A stretch of 7,997 nucleotides of DNA from JBQCEE01 sp051960575 (GTDB lineage Bacteria; Actinomycetota; Actinomycetes; Mycobacteriales; Jatrophihabitantaceae), in the NCBI RefSeq assembly GCF_051960575.1, contig NZ_JBQCEE010000041.1, forward strand, positions 1 through 7,997, read 5' to 3'. Shown here piece by piece: positions 1 to 6,620 of the stretch; the stretch's first letter is position 1; the number at the start of each line of letters is the position of its first letter. A model generated the notes under the pieces. The model saw only the letters and a program-made list of their open reading frames with translations. It was not told the DNA's origin and searched no databases. A program made the position numbers and the translations under genes.

Positions 1-534
1 ACCGGCCGGGGCCGTCGCCTTCCGGGCCCGCTTCCGCGGGGCCTTCTTCGCCGGGACGGCCGGCGCCTCGGCGGTGGCGGCCTCGTCGGCGGGCGGCACG
101 AGCTCGGCGGCGGCCTCGACCGCAGCAGCCGCCTCGGCCGCCTCGGCCTCGGCCGCAGCTGCCTCGGCGGCGCGGGCGGCGGCGGTCTTGCGCGGCGCCC
201 GCTTGCGGGCCGCCTTCTTCGCCGGGGCCGCGGCCTCGGCGGCGGCTGCGTCAGCCGCGGCGTCGGCGGCCTCGGGCGAGACGACGACGGGCACGTCGGC
301 CGCGTCGGACGGCGCCACGGCCGGCAGCGGCACGTCCGCGGGGACGACCGCCTCGACCGGCGCCTCGGCCGGCGGGGCCGCCTTCTTCGCGGCCGCCTTG
401 CGCGGCGCCCGCTTGCGCGGCGCCTTGGCCGGCGCCGCTGTCTCCGCCGCGGCCGTCTGGCCCGCGTCCTGCAGCGTGCCGGTGTCCGGCGTGCTGTCGG
501 TGGTGGTGTCGGTGCTGTCGGTGGGTTCGAGCAT
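1..534 (-). CDS. rne: Ribonuclease E/G (Rne/Rng family), N-terminal extension only, truncated by window edge
   Basis: The frame is open from an ATG at 534 to the left edge (178 codons, no stop); a TGA lies four codons upstream, so this ATG is the first possible start. A GGAG at 547-550 sits 12 nt before it, which is rather far. The visible protein begins MLEPTDSTDTTTDS and is then low-complexity Ala/Pro/Glu, with three basic blocks of the K-x-P-R-K-R type at residues 37-46, 106-116 and 163-172. No catalytic or S1 domain lies in the window. The identification therefore rests on context (directly downstream of the DUF2344 radical-SAM-linked gene) and on the disordered Ala/Glu/Lys/Arg-rich extension usual in actinobacterial RNase E. 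The family is an endoribonuclease for mRNA decay and rRNA processing, and basic disordered segments of this kind may bind RNA or degradosome partners. A histone-H1-like or other Lys/Ala-rich protein is the main alternative. Confidence 0.72.
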   Translation of the reverse strand, partial: MLEPTDSTDTTTDSTPDTGTLQDAGQTAAAETAAPAKAPRKRAPRKAAAKKAAPPAEAPVEAVVPADVPLPAVAPSDAADVPVVVSPEAADAAADAAAAEAAAPAKKAARKRAPRKTAAARAAEAAAAEAEAAEAAAAVEAAAELVPPADEAATAEAPAVPAKKAPRKRARKATAPAG

Positions 535-716
535 GTGCTCGGGTCACTCCGTTCGGCCCCCGGGGGCGTCCAGGTCGAACGCCACCGCACAGGGGCGGTT
601 GTGGCGAGCGGCCGATCCGGCGGGAGGGTCCCGCGGGGCGGACCGACCGTCCGCGAAGTCTTCATCGGGACCGCTGGGTGCGGCCCGGTTGCACTGCTGT
701 CGAGCGATCAGGCTTG
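535..716 (-). promoter_or_regulatory. Intergenic leader of the RNase E/G gene with a two-stem RNA fold
   Basis: This 182-nt gap separates the DUF2344 stop from the RNase start and contains no convincing ORF. Read as minus-strand RNA, GGTCCCG (666-672) pairs with CGGGACC (627-633) as a 7-bp outer stem. It encloses an inner hairpin at 638-654 (GCGGAC, 5-nt loop, GTCCGC). A self-complementary GC block, GCCCCCGGGGGC, lies at 556-567 between this fold and the GGAG at 547-550. There is no U tract, so a classical intrinsic terminator is unlikely. RNase E genes are known to be autoregulated through their leaders in E. coli, and mycobacterial rne mRNA also has a long leader. A similar role here is an inference. 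No clear -35/-10 pair was seen. Confidence 0.4.
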
Positions 717-1496
717 CTACGCCGACGGGGCCGTGTGACCGGCGGATCGGTCGGCGGCCAGCGGGTCACCGACAACCACCACCGGGCCGGTGTCGTCGAG
801 CGGACCCTGCGCCACGCGCACCGCCAGGGGCGGCGCCGCGGGGGCGAGACCGGCGACCGAACGCAGCGCGGCGAGAACGTCGTCGGGTCGGACGGTAGGG
901 GTCACCTGCCGCACGACCACGTCCAGTATCGCACGCGCCACACCCGGGCCGTGATCAGCAGCGCCGCTGACCCCGGCGGAGATCACCGCGGCACGCACGT
1001 CGATCGTCCGCAGACCGGTCTTGAGCATGCGCTCGATGGGCACCTCGGCCCGCGCCAGGAAGTCGTCGACGGCCTCCTGCAGCGTCTCGACGGACACCCC
1101 GGGCAGCTCGATGCGCCAGTGCGAGGCCTCCATCCGGTCGGCCAGCGACCCGGGGCCGGCCGGCACGACCTCGACGATGTCGATCCCATCGGGCAGCGCG
1201 GCGTCCAGCGCCGCCCGCAGCGCCTCGGGCGAGCGCTGCTCGGTCAGGCCGATCTCGAGGTACTCGGCCTCGCTGGCGACACCCGTCGGCGACGCGCCGA
1301 CGTAGCTGATCTTCGGGTGGGGTGTGAACCCCGCCGAGTAGGCCATCGGGACGTCGGCGCGGCGCAGCGCACGCTCGAACGCGCGGGCGAAGTCGCGGTG
1401 GGACGTGAACCGCAGCCGTCCGCGCTTGGCGTAGCGCACCCGCAGCCGCTGCACCGTGGGCGCCGGCGGCGGGCCCTCGGGAACACGGCGTGCCAT
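717..1496 (-). CDS. Radical SAM-linked protein, TIGR03936/DUF2344 family
   Basis: The product is 259 residues, ATG at 1496 to TAG at 717. The N-terminal third carries the family hallmark: LRVRYAKRGRLRFTSHRDF (residues 18-36), then ERALRRADVP (41-50) and YSAGFTPHPKISY (53-65). The family is normally encoded beside, or fused to the C-terminus of, the TIGR03960 radical SAM protein, and the pair is thought to act together on an unknown substrate. Here the presumed partner is at 4344-6254, three genes away. The gene starts 25 nt after the aldo/keto reductase stop, which suggests co-transcription, but the stretch before the ATG has no strong Shine-Dalgarno. The C-terminal part (about residues 190-259) is Ala/Val/Pro-rich and poorly conserved. 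The family call is firm and the biochemical role is unknown. Confidence 0.9.
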   Translation of the reverse strand: MARRVPEGPPPAPTVQRLRVRYAKRGRLRFTSHRDFARAFERALRRADVPMAYSAGFTPHPKISYVGASPTGVASEAEYLEIGLTEQRSPEALRAALDAALPDGIDIVEVVPAGPGSLADRMEASHWRIELPGVSVETLQEAVDDFLARAEVPIERMLKTGLRTIDVRAAVISAGVSGAADHGPGVARAILDVVVRQVTPTVRPDDVLAALRSVAGLAPAAPPLAVRVAQGPLDDTGPVVVVGDPLAADRSAGHTAPSA

Positions 1497-1521
1497 GCCG
1501 GTCAGTCTGCCAGCCGGGCCA

Positions 1522-2553
1522 TCACCACCCGTCGGCGAGCGTGCGGCTGCGCTGGTCGAGGCCCAGCTCGCCGTACGGGTAGTCGCCGACCGGCGGCGCG
1601 CTGACCTCGTCCAGCCGGGCGGTCTCGTCGGCCGTGAGGTGCAGGTCGGCGGCCCGCAGGTTCGTCTCAAGCTGCTCGAGGGTGCGCGCGCCGAGGATCG
1701 TCGAGGTCACGCCCGGCCGGTCGGTGACCCACGCCAGCGCGATCTCGGCCATCGACACGCCCCGCGCCTCGGCGATGTCCTGCACCGCGGCGATGACGTC
1801 CCACGTGCGGTCGGTGGCACGGCGGTCCCACGCCTCCATGCCGCGGCCCGGGTCCTCGCCGAGTCGCGTCGCGCCCGTCGGCCGCTGGTCGCGCCGGTAC
1901 TTGCCCGAGAGGTAGCCGCCGCCCAAGGGGCTCCACGGCAGCAGGCCCAGCCCCGCGTCCAGCGACGCCGGCACGATCTCCCACTCGATCTCGCGCACGA
2001 GCAGGCTGTACTGCGGCTGCAGCGTCACCGGCGGTGCCGCGCCGAGCGCACGGGCGACGTGCACCAGCTTGGTGAGCTGCCAGCCGGTGAAGTTCGACAG
2101 GCCGTAGTAGCGGATCTTCCCGGCCCGGACGAACCCGTCGAGCGTGCGCACCGTCTCGTCGATCGGCGTGCAGGGGTCGAACGCGTGCACCTGGTAGAGG
2201 TCGACCGCGTCCACGCCGAGGCGTCGCAGCGACGCGTCCAGGGCGCGGGTGAGGTGCCGCGCCGACAGCCCGGTGCTGTTCGGCGAGGTGCCGGTCGGGA
2301 AGCGTCCCTTCGTCGCCAGCACCACCGCCTCGGTGACGTCGGCCGGACGCGAGGCGAACCAGCGGCCGATGATCTCCTCCGACACGCCGGCCGAGTACAC
2401 GTCGGCGGTGTCGACGAACGTGCCCCCCGCCTCGACGAAGCGGTCGAGCTGGGCGTGGGCGACGTCCTCGGCGCTCTCGGCGCCGAAGGTCATCGTGCCG
2501 AGGCAGAGGGACGAGACGGCGCAGCCGCTGCGTCCGAGGGTGCGGTACTCCAT
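1522..2553 (-). CDS. Aldo/keto reductase
   Basis: The product is a 343-residue NADPH-dependent oxidoreductase of the AKR superfamily, a TIM barrel that reduces aldehydes or ketones; the substrate cannot be told from sequence. It starts MEYRTLGRSGCAVSSLCLGTMTFG, the usual first strand and turn. The catalytic tetrad is intact: D48 and Y53 (VDTADVYSAG), K82 (ATKG) and H123 (YQVHAFD). The nicotinamide-site segment YYGLSNFTGWQL, the WSPLGGGYLSGKY loop and the C-terminal cofactor segment TILGARTLEQLETNL are all present. Length is normal for the YajO/Tas-like general-stress AKR branch. It lies 30 nt downstream of the secreted protein gene and 25 nt upstream of the DUF2344 gene, so it is probably in the same transcript. 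The Shine-Dalgarno is weak (AGG about 10 nt before the ATG). An overlapping ATG 5 nt upstream is out of frame and was rejected. Confidence 0.95.
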   Translation of the reverse strand: MEYRTLGRSGCAVSSLCLGTMTFGAESAEDVAHAQLDRFVEAGGTFVDTADVYSAGVSEEIIGRWFASRPADVTEAVVLATKGRFPTGTSPNSTGLSARHLTRALDASLRRLGVDAVDLYQVHAFDPCTPIDETVRTLDGFVRAGKIRYYGLSNFTGWQLTKLVHVARALGAAPPVTLQPQYSLLVREIEWEIVPASLDAGLGLLPWSPLGGGYLSGKYRRDQRPTGATRLGEDPGRGMEAWDRRATDRTWDVIAAVQDIAEARGVSMAEIALAWVTDRPGVTSTILGARTLEQLETNLRAADLHLTADETARLDEVSAPPVGDYPYGELGLDQRSRTLADGW

Positions 2554-2583
2554 GCCATGGAACCTACGCAGCGGGCGCCCCGG

Positions 2584-3600
2584 CTAATCGGTGACGAGCT
2601 CCTGCACGTCGTAGACCGGCAGCTGCAGCTGCGAGTACTTGACGAACTGCGCGAGCACGTGGGTGCCGGCGCGGTCGGCGTAGTACACGGTCCAGTGCAC
2701 CGACGCCCGGAACGGATAGACCTTGCCCGGCTGGCCGGCCGACGACTGCGGATAGCTCCACCAGCAGGCGTCCGGCGCGGTGTCGGGGGTGTCGTCGGCC
2801 TGCACGTCGGCGGTGAGGCGGCACTGCTTCCGCGGTGCGACGCCGGCACCGTTCGGCTCGATGTACTGGTCGTCGAGCACGGCCCAGACCCGCACGCCCC
2901 CGATCTGGCGCACCGGGGTGTCGAGCAGCCGGTTGGTGTCGACGAAGGCGGTCGGCTGGTCGGTGCGCACCTTCGGCGAGGGCCGCTCGGCGATCACGAC
3001 GCCCGGGATCTCGGCGCCCGCGGTGATCACGTGGCTGACGACGTCGTGCTGGTGGGCGGTGAGCCACTGCACGCACTTCCCGACCTGGTCGGTCGTGAAC
3101 GGGCGCGGGCACCGCGCCGCCGGGTCGGGGATCTCGATGACGCTCTGCGAGAGGTTGAGGTCCGGCTGGTAGAACAGCGACCGGTTCACGTCGAGCCCGG
3201 TGATGCACGAGTGCAGGTAGTAGGTGACGCCGTCGACCTTCTCGTAGCCGTAGATGTGCTGCAGGTCGCTGTCGCTGATGGGGTCGTCCCAGCACGTCGG
3301 CACCGGGTCGCCGTGCAGGAGATCCTTCACCGTGGTGATGTCGCCCTCGCCGCCGCCGATGCACGACAGGCCGATGTCGGTGGGCGTCGCGTACACCGAG
3401 CAGTTCTGCGTCGTGGTCTGCGCGTTGCCGCCGGACGATCCGCCCGACTGGTCCGACGGCGGCGGGGTGGGGTTGCCGCCGCCGCCCGGCGGCTGGTGAC
3501 CGAACGCCCACGCGGACGGTGCCGCCGCGAGGAGCACGACGGCGACCAGCGCGAGGACGGTTGCCGCACGGGCCCGCCAGGACGTCAGGACTGAGACCAT
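2584..3600 (-). CDS. Secreted protein of unknown function with eight cysteines
   Basis: The product is 338 residues with a clear Sec signal peptide: basic SWRARAA, a hydrophobic core at about residues 14-27 and a likely cleavage after APSAWA (residue 32). A Gly/Pro/Ser/Thr-rich spacer (33-65) follows, then a folded domain. All eight cysteines (67, 80, 103, 132, 164, 176, 260, 279) are in the exported part, so up to four disulfides are possible. The domain is rich in Trp/Tyr, with YGYEKVDGVTYYLHSC at 117-132 and CWWSYP at 279-284, and the protein ends LPVYDVQELVTD. I recognise no catalytic motif; it resembles exported actinobacterial hypothetical proteins. The ATG at 3600 is chosen because AGGAG lies 5 nt upstream and the signal peptide begins there. 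A start 57 codons earlier would add an Arg-rich, shadow-like segment. It overlaps the lipoprotein gene by 16 nt, so the two are probably translationally coupled and work together in the envelope. Confidence 0.82.
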   Translation of the reverse strand: MVSVLTSWRARAATVLALVAVVLLAAAPSAWAFGHQPPGGGGNPTPPPSDQSGGSSGGNAQTTTQNCSVYATPTDIGLSCIGGGEGDITTVKDLLHGDPVPTCWDDPISDSDLQHIYGYEKVDGVTYYLHSCITGLDVNRSLFYQPDLNLSQSVIEIPDPAARCPRPFTTDQVGKCVQWLTAHQHDVVSHVITAGAEIPGVVIAERPSPKVRTDQPTAFVDTNRLLDTPVRQIGGVRVWAVLDDQYIEPNGAGVAPRKQCRLTADVQADDTPDTAPDACWWSYPQSSAGQPGKVYPFRASVHWTVYYADRAGTHVLAQFVKYSQLQLPVYDVQELVTD

Positions 3601-4217
3601 GTCGGCTCCTGGATCGTCACGCCGGCGCACGAGAACGACGCGCCTTCGAAGGTGTTGACCAGCCACACCCCGCCCTGGCGCACGACCGTCGCGTCGATCG
3701 CCTGGACGGCGCGCTTGGTGACCGGCTTGCCGGTCTTCGGGCTGACCGCGAAGCCCTGCGCCACGATGCACAGCCGCACCTCGCGCTCGGTGCCCGACCG
3801 CACCTGCACCCGGACGGGGGTGAAGGGCAGCGGCCCCGGATAGCGCAGGCCACGCTCGTCGCCCGTGAACAACTTCGCGTCCGGACGCAGGGTGGGGGTC
3901 ATCGTCGCGTCGAAGGCGGGCGTCGTGACCTTGCCGGCGGTGATGGCCCGCGCCCCCTCGGCACCGAACAGCCGCAGCGCCCGGACGGCCGGGTCCGCCT
4001 CGAACGGCGAGAGCGGCGGCGGCGCGGCGCTCGTGGCGCTGCTGCTCGACGGCGCGGGCGTGGTCGACGTCGGGGCGGCGGACGAGGTCGCCGAGGTCGC
4101 GGGCGTCGACGACGGGGCATCGGCCTTCGGCGAGCCGGACGACGTGCAGCCGGCGCTCAGCGCGGCCGCGAGCAGCACCGACGACACCGTCGCCGCGGCG
4201 CTCACCGTTCGTGGCAT
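3585..4217 (-). CDS. Putative lipoprotein of unknown function
   Basis: The product is 210 residues. It has a short basic start (MPRT), a hydrophobic stretch (residues 5-20) and the lipobox LSAGC at 20-24, so Cys24 should be lipid-modified and the protein anchored to the outer face of the membrane. Residues 25-69 form a Ser/Thr/Ala/Pro-rich tether. The folded part (about 70-210) has a helix-like start PFEADPAVRALRLFGAEGARA, then strand-like blocks LPFTPVRVQV, REVRLCIVAQGFAV and GGVWLVNTFEG. That order resembles small alpha+beta NTF2-like folds, but this is a weak inference. C150 and C197 could form a disulfide. ATG 4217 is preferred over the ATG at 4250 because GGGGGA lies 7 nt upstream and the signal sequence begins there. 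It is the first gene after a 126-nt spacer and overlaps the secreted protein gene by 16 nt. No function is assigned. Confidence 0.82.
   Translation of the reverse strand: MPRTVSAAATVSSVLLAAALSAGCTSSGSPKADAPSSTPATSATSSAAPTSTTPAPSSSSATSAAPPPLSPFEADPAVRALRLFGAEGARAITAGKVTTPAFDATMTPTLRPDAKLFTGDERGLRYPGPLPFTPVRVQVRSGTEREVRLCIVAQGFAVSPKTGKPVTKRAVQAIDATVVRQGGVWLVNTFEGASFSCAGVTIQEPTWSQS
3606..3610 (-). promoter_or_regulatory. Ribosome binding site of the secreted protein gene, inside the lipoprotein gene
   Basis: The minus strand reads AGGAG, 5 nt before the ATG at 3600. It lies within the last codons of the upstream lipoprotein gene. It fixes the start of the secreted protein and is consistent with coupled translation of the pair. 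Confidence 0.7.
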
Positions 4218-4224
4218 GCCGACG

Positions 4225-4230
4225 TCCCCC
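4225..4230 (-). promoter_or_regulatory. Ribosome binding site of the lipoprotein gene
   Basis: The minus strand reads GGGGGA, 7 nt before the ATG at 4217. It supports that start over the in-frame ATG 11 codons upstream. Confidence 0.6.
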
Positions 4231-4250
4231 AACGCTGTCTCCGGGTGCAC

Positions 4251-4270
4251 TCGGGCTTGATTAAACCCGA
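4251..4270. promoter_or_regulatory. 20-bp AT-cored palindrome upstream of the lipoprotein operon (candidate operator or hairpin)
   Basis: The plus strand reads TCGGGCTTGATTAAACCCGA. The two 8-nt arms pair around a 4-nt centre with one mismatch, which becomes a U-G wobble in minus-strand RNA. The AT core stands out in a spacer that is otherwise very GC-rich. On the minus strand the core contains TTTAAT, a partial match to a -10 box, but there is no recognisable -35 at 16-18 nt. It lies 33 nt before the lipoprotein ATG, a position suited to a repressor operator overlapping a promoter. The regulator is unknown. Confidence 0.4.
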
Positions 4271-4308
4271 CATTCCGCCCGGACGCGCGCCGGGGCGGTC
4301 GACGACCC

Positions 4309-4325
4309 TCCGCGGGGCTCGCGGA
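4309..4325 (-). terminator. Weak hairpin after the radical SAM gene, possible terminator
   Basis: TCCGCG and CGCGGA pair as a 6-bp GC stem around a 5-nt loop, 18 nt past the radical SAM stop codon. No T tract follows, so termination is uncertain. The rest of the 4218-4343 spacer outside this hairpin and the palindrome shows nothing I can name. Confidence 0.25.
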
Positions 4326-4343
4326 CGGGGCGGAACGGCCGGG

Positions 4344-6254
4344 TCAGCGCGGCAGGACGGGCAGCAGCGAGCGCCCGGTCGGGCCGATCTGGATGTCCGT
4401 GCCCATGTTCGAGCAGACGCCGCAGTCGAAGCACGGCGTCCAGCGGCAGTCGTCCTGCTCGAACTCCCCCAGCGCGTCCTGCCAGTCGTCCCAGAGCCAC
4501 TGCTTGTCGAGGCCCGAGTCGAGGTGGTCCCAGGGCAGCACCTCGTCGCCGTCGCGCTCGCGGGTCGTGTACCAGTGCACGTCGACGCCGGTCTGCTCGG
4601 CGGCGGTCATCCAGCGCTGGAACGAGAAGTGCTCCGACCAGCCGTCGAAGCGGCCGCCGTCACGCCAGACCGCCTCGATGACGGCACCGACGCGGCGGTC
4701 GCCGCGGCTGAGCAGTCCCTCGACCAGCGACGGCTCGCCGTCGTGGTAGCGCATGCCGATGTTGCGGCCCAGCGAGCGGTCGGCGTTGATCGCAGCGCGC
4801 AGCTTGGCAAGGCGGCTGTCGATCGTGGCGGGATCGCTCATCGCCGCCCACTGGAACGGGGTGTGCGGCTTCGGCACGAACCCGCCGATCGAGACGGTGC
4901 AGCGGATGTCCTTCGTGCCCGACGCCGCGCGGCCGGCCCGGATGACGTCGTGCGCCATCTCGGCGATCTCGAGCACGTCCTCGTCGGTCTCGGTCGGCAG
5001 ACCGCACATGAAGTACAGCTTCACCTGCCGCCAGCCCTGCCCGTACGCGGCGGTGACGGTGCGGATCAGGTCGTCCTTGCTGACCATCTTGTTGATGACG
5101 CGGCGCAGCCGCTCCGACCCGCCCTCGGGCGCGAACGTGAGCCCCGAGCGGCGCCCGTTGCGGGAGAACTCGTTGGCCAGGTCGATGTTGAACGCGTCGA
5201 CGCGCGTCGACGGCAGCGAGAGGCTGACCTTGTCCTCGGCGTAGCGGTCGGCGAGCTGCTTGGCCATCTCGCCGATCTCGCTATGGTCGGCGCTGGACAG
5301 CGACAGCAGGCCGACCTCCTCGAACCCCGTCGCGCGCAGGCCCGCGTCGACCATCGCGCCGACGGTCTCGATGCTGCGCTCGCGCACAGGACGGGTGATC
5401 ATCCCGGCCTGGCAGAACCGGCAGCCGCGCGTGCAGCCACGGAAGATCTCGACGGACATGCGCTCGTGCACCGACTCGGCCAGCGGCACCAGCGGTGTCT
5501 TCGGGTACGGCCACTCGTCGAGGTTCATGACGGTGTGCTTGCTGACCCGCTCCGGCACGCCGGGACGGTTGGGCACGACGGCCTCGATCCGACCGTCGGG
5601 CAGGTACGTGACGTCGTAGAAGCGCGGCACGTAGACCCCGCCGGTGGCGGCCAGGCGCAGCAGCAGCTCGTCACGGCCACCCGGACGTCCCGCGCGCTTC
5701 CAGTCGCGCACCACATCGGTGATCGCGCCGACGGCCTGCTCGCCGTCGCCGAGCACGGCGGCGTCGACGAAGTCGGCGATCGGCTCGGGGTTGAACGCGG
5801 CGTGCCCACCGGCCACCACGACCGGATGCGTCTCGTCGCGGTCGGCAGCATGCAGAGGCACCCCGGACAGATCGAGGGCGGTGAGCAGGTTGGTGTAGCC
5901 GAGCTCGGTGGAGAACGACACACCCAGCAGGTCGAACGCGGCCACGGGACGGTGCGCGTCGACCGTGAACTGGCCGACCCCGTGCTCGCGCATCAGCGCC
6001 TCGAGGTCGGGCCACACCGAGTAGGTGCGCTCGGCCAGCGCGTCCTCGCGCTCGTTGAGCACCTCGTACAGGATCTGCACGCCCTGGTTGGGCAGGCCGA
6101 CCTCGTACGCGTCGGGGTACATCAGGGCCCAGTGGACCTCTGCGGCGTCCCAGTCCTTGATGCGGGCGTTCAGCTCACCGCCGACGTACTGGATGGGCTT
6201 GCTGACCTTGGGCAGCAAGGCTTCCAGGGCGGGGAACAGCGACTCGACAGGCAC
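4344..6254 (-). CDS. B12-binding-type radical SAM protein, TIGR03960 family
   Basis: The product is 636 residues, the usual length for the unfused form. The radical SAM cluster motif CxxxCxxC is at C274, C278 and C281 (FRGCTRGCRFCQAG); it holds the 4Fe-4S cluster that cleaves S-adenosylmethionine. The N-terminal region (about 100-175) has a cobalamin-binding-like Rossmann pattern with VVVAGGHAAFNPEP and AAVLGDGE. Further family blocks are LTFAPEGGSERLR (372-384), KLYFMCGLPTETDED (412-426) and GGFVPKPHTPFQW (457-469). The C-terminus carries a second cysteine group, C603, C608, C611 and C614 (CFDCGVC), then GTDIQIGPTG. The start is GTG at 6254, matching the conserved family start (VESLFPALEALLPKVSKPIQYVGGE). 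No clear Shine-Dalgarno precedes it. It begins 21 nt after the ESX-like gene, so it may be read through from it. The family acts with the DUF2344 protein; its substrate is not established. Confidence 0.93.
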   Translation of the reverse strand: MPVESLFPALEALLPKVSKPIQYVGGELNARIKDWDAAEVHWALMYPDAYEVGLPNQGVQILYEVLNEREDALAERTYSVWPDLEALMREHGVGQFTVDAHRPVAAFDLLGVSFSTELGYTNLLTALDLSGVPLHAADRDETHPVVVAGGHAAFNPEPIADFVDAAVLGDGEQAVGAITDVVRDWKRAGRPGGRDELLLRLAATGGVYVPRFYDVTYLPDGRIEAVVPNRPGVPERVSKHTVMNLDEWPYPKTPLVPLAESVHERMSVEIFRGCTRGCRFCQAGMITRPVRERSIETVGAMVDAGLRATGFEEVGLLSLSSADHSEIGEMAKQLADRYAEDKVSLSLPSTRVDAFNIDLANEFSRNGRRSGLTFAPEGGSERLRRVINKMVSKDDLIRTVTAAYGQGWRQVKLYFMCGLPTETDEDVLEIAEMAHDVIRAGRAASGTKDIRCTVSIGGFVPKPHTPFQWAAMSDPATIDSRLAKLRAAINADRSLGRNIGMRYHDGEPSLVEGLLSRGDRRVGAVIEAVWRDGGRFDGWSEHFSFQRWMTAAEQTGVDVHWYTTRERDGDEVLPWDHLDSGLDKQWLWDDWQDALGEFEQDDCRWTPCFDCGVCSNMGTDIQIGPTGRSLLPVLPR

Positions 6255-6275
6255 AACAGGTCAGTGTACGGAGCG

Positions 6276-6605
6276 TCACCGCATGGTCCAGCCGTCGAGC
6301 GCGTCGAGGGGCCGGCCCGCGGCCACCAGCTGGTTGGTTGCGTCGTCGTCGGCGCGCAGGTACGCCGCGTAGGCCTCGTACAGATCGCTGAGGTTCTTGC
6401 GCAGCATGCGTCGCACCGACCCGATCGCCTCGGACAGCCCGGCGGAGTTGCGCGTCGCGATGTGCATCGAGGTGCGCACCGCCGACTCGACGCCGTCGAT
6501 GCGCCTGGTCCCGCTGTGGCCCGCGAGCGTGGCCAGCAGGTGCTCCTCGGCACGCGTCGCCCGCTCGTCCACCCGTGCGGCGAGCCGGAGCGTCGCGAGC
6601 ACCAA
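6276..6605 (-). CDS. Small helical ESX-type (type VII secretion substrate-like) protein
   Basis: The product is about 109 residues from TTG 6605, or 108 from GTG 6602; both starts are weak and no strong Shine-Dalgarno fits (a GAGG overlaps the preceding stop, 13 nt before the TTG). The protein is almost wholly amphipathic helix with no Cys and one Trp near the end. Near the C-terminus it has Y82-L-R-A-D86, matching the YxxxD/E type VII secretion motif, after LYEAYAAY. It sits in the same frame as the gene before it, separated only by TGA plus five codons, so reinitiation or readthrough could supply it. Length and position beside a second helical YxxxD protein and a PPE-like gene suggest an EspC/WXG100-like partner. 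There is no WxG in the middle, so it is not a classical WXG100 protein. Family placement is an inference. Confidence 0.68.
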   Translation of the reverse strand: MVLATLRLAARVDERATRAEEHLLATLAGHSGTRRIDGVESAVRTSMHIATRNSAGLSEAIGSVRRMLRKNLSDLYEAYAAYLRADDDATNQLVAAGRPLDALDGWTMR

Positions 6606-6620
6606 GGGTGGCGCGATGCC

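Noticed and set aside
556..567. GC palindrome before the RNase start as an intrinsic terminator.
   Set aside because: It has no loop sequence of its own and no T tract, and it sits right upstream of the ribosome binding site, so termination there is not supported.
74..898. Ala/Ser-rich plus-strand frame at the left edge.
   Set aside because: It is the antisense of the Ala/Lys/Glu-rich RNase extension and of the leader; no ribosome binding site or domain supports it.
1456..3594. Plus-strand open frame of 712 codons opposite the aldo/keto reductase and secreted protein genes.
   Set aside because: The opposite strand encodes an intact AKR catalytic tetrad and a signal peptide; the plus frame shows only biased composition.
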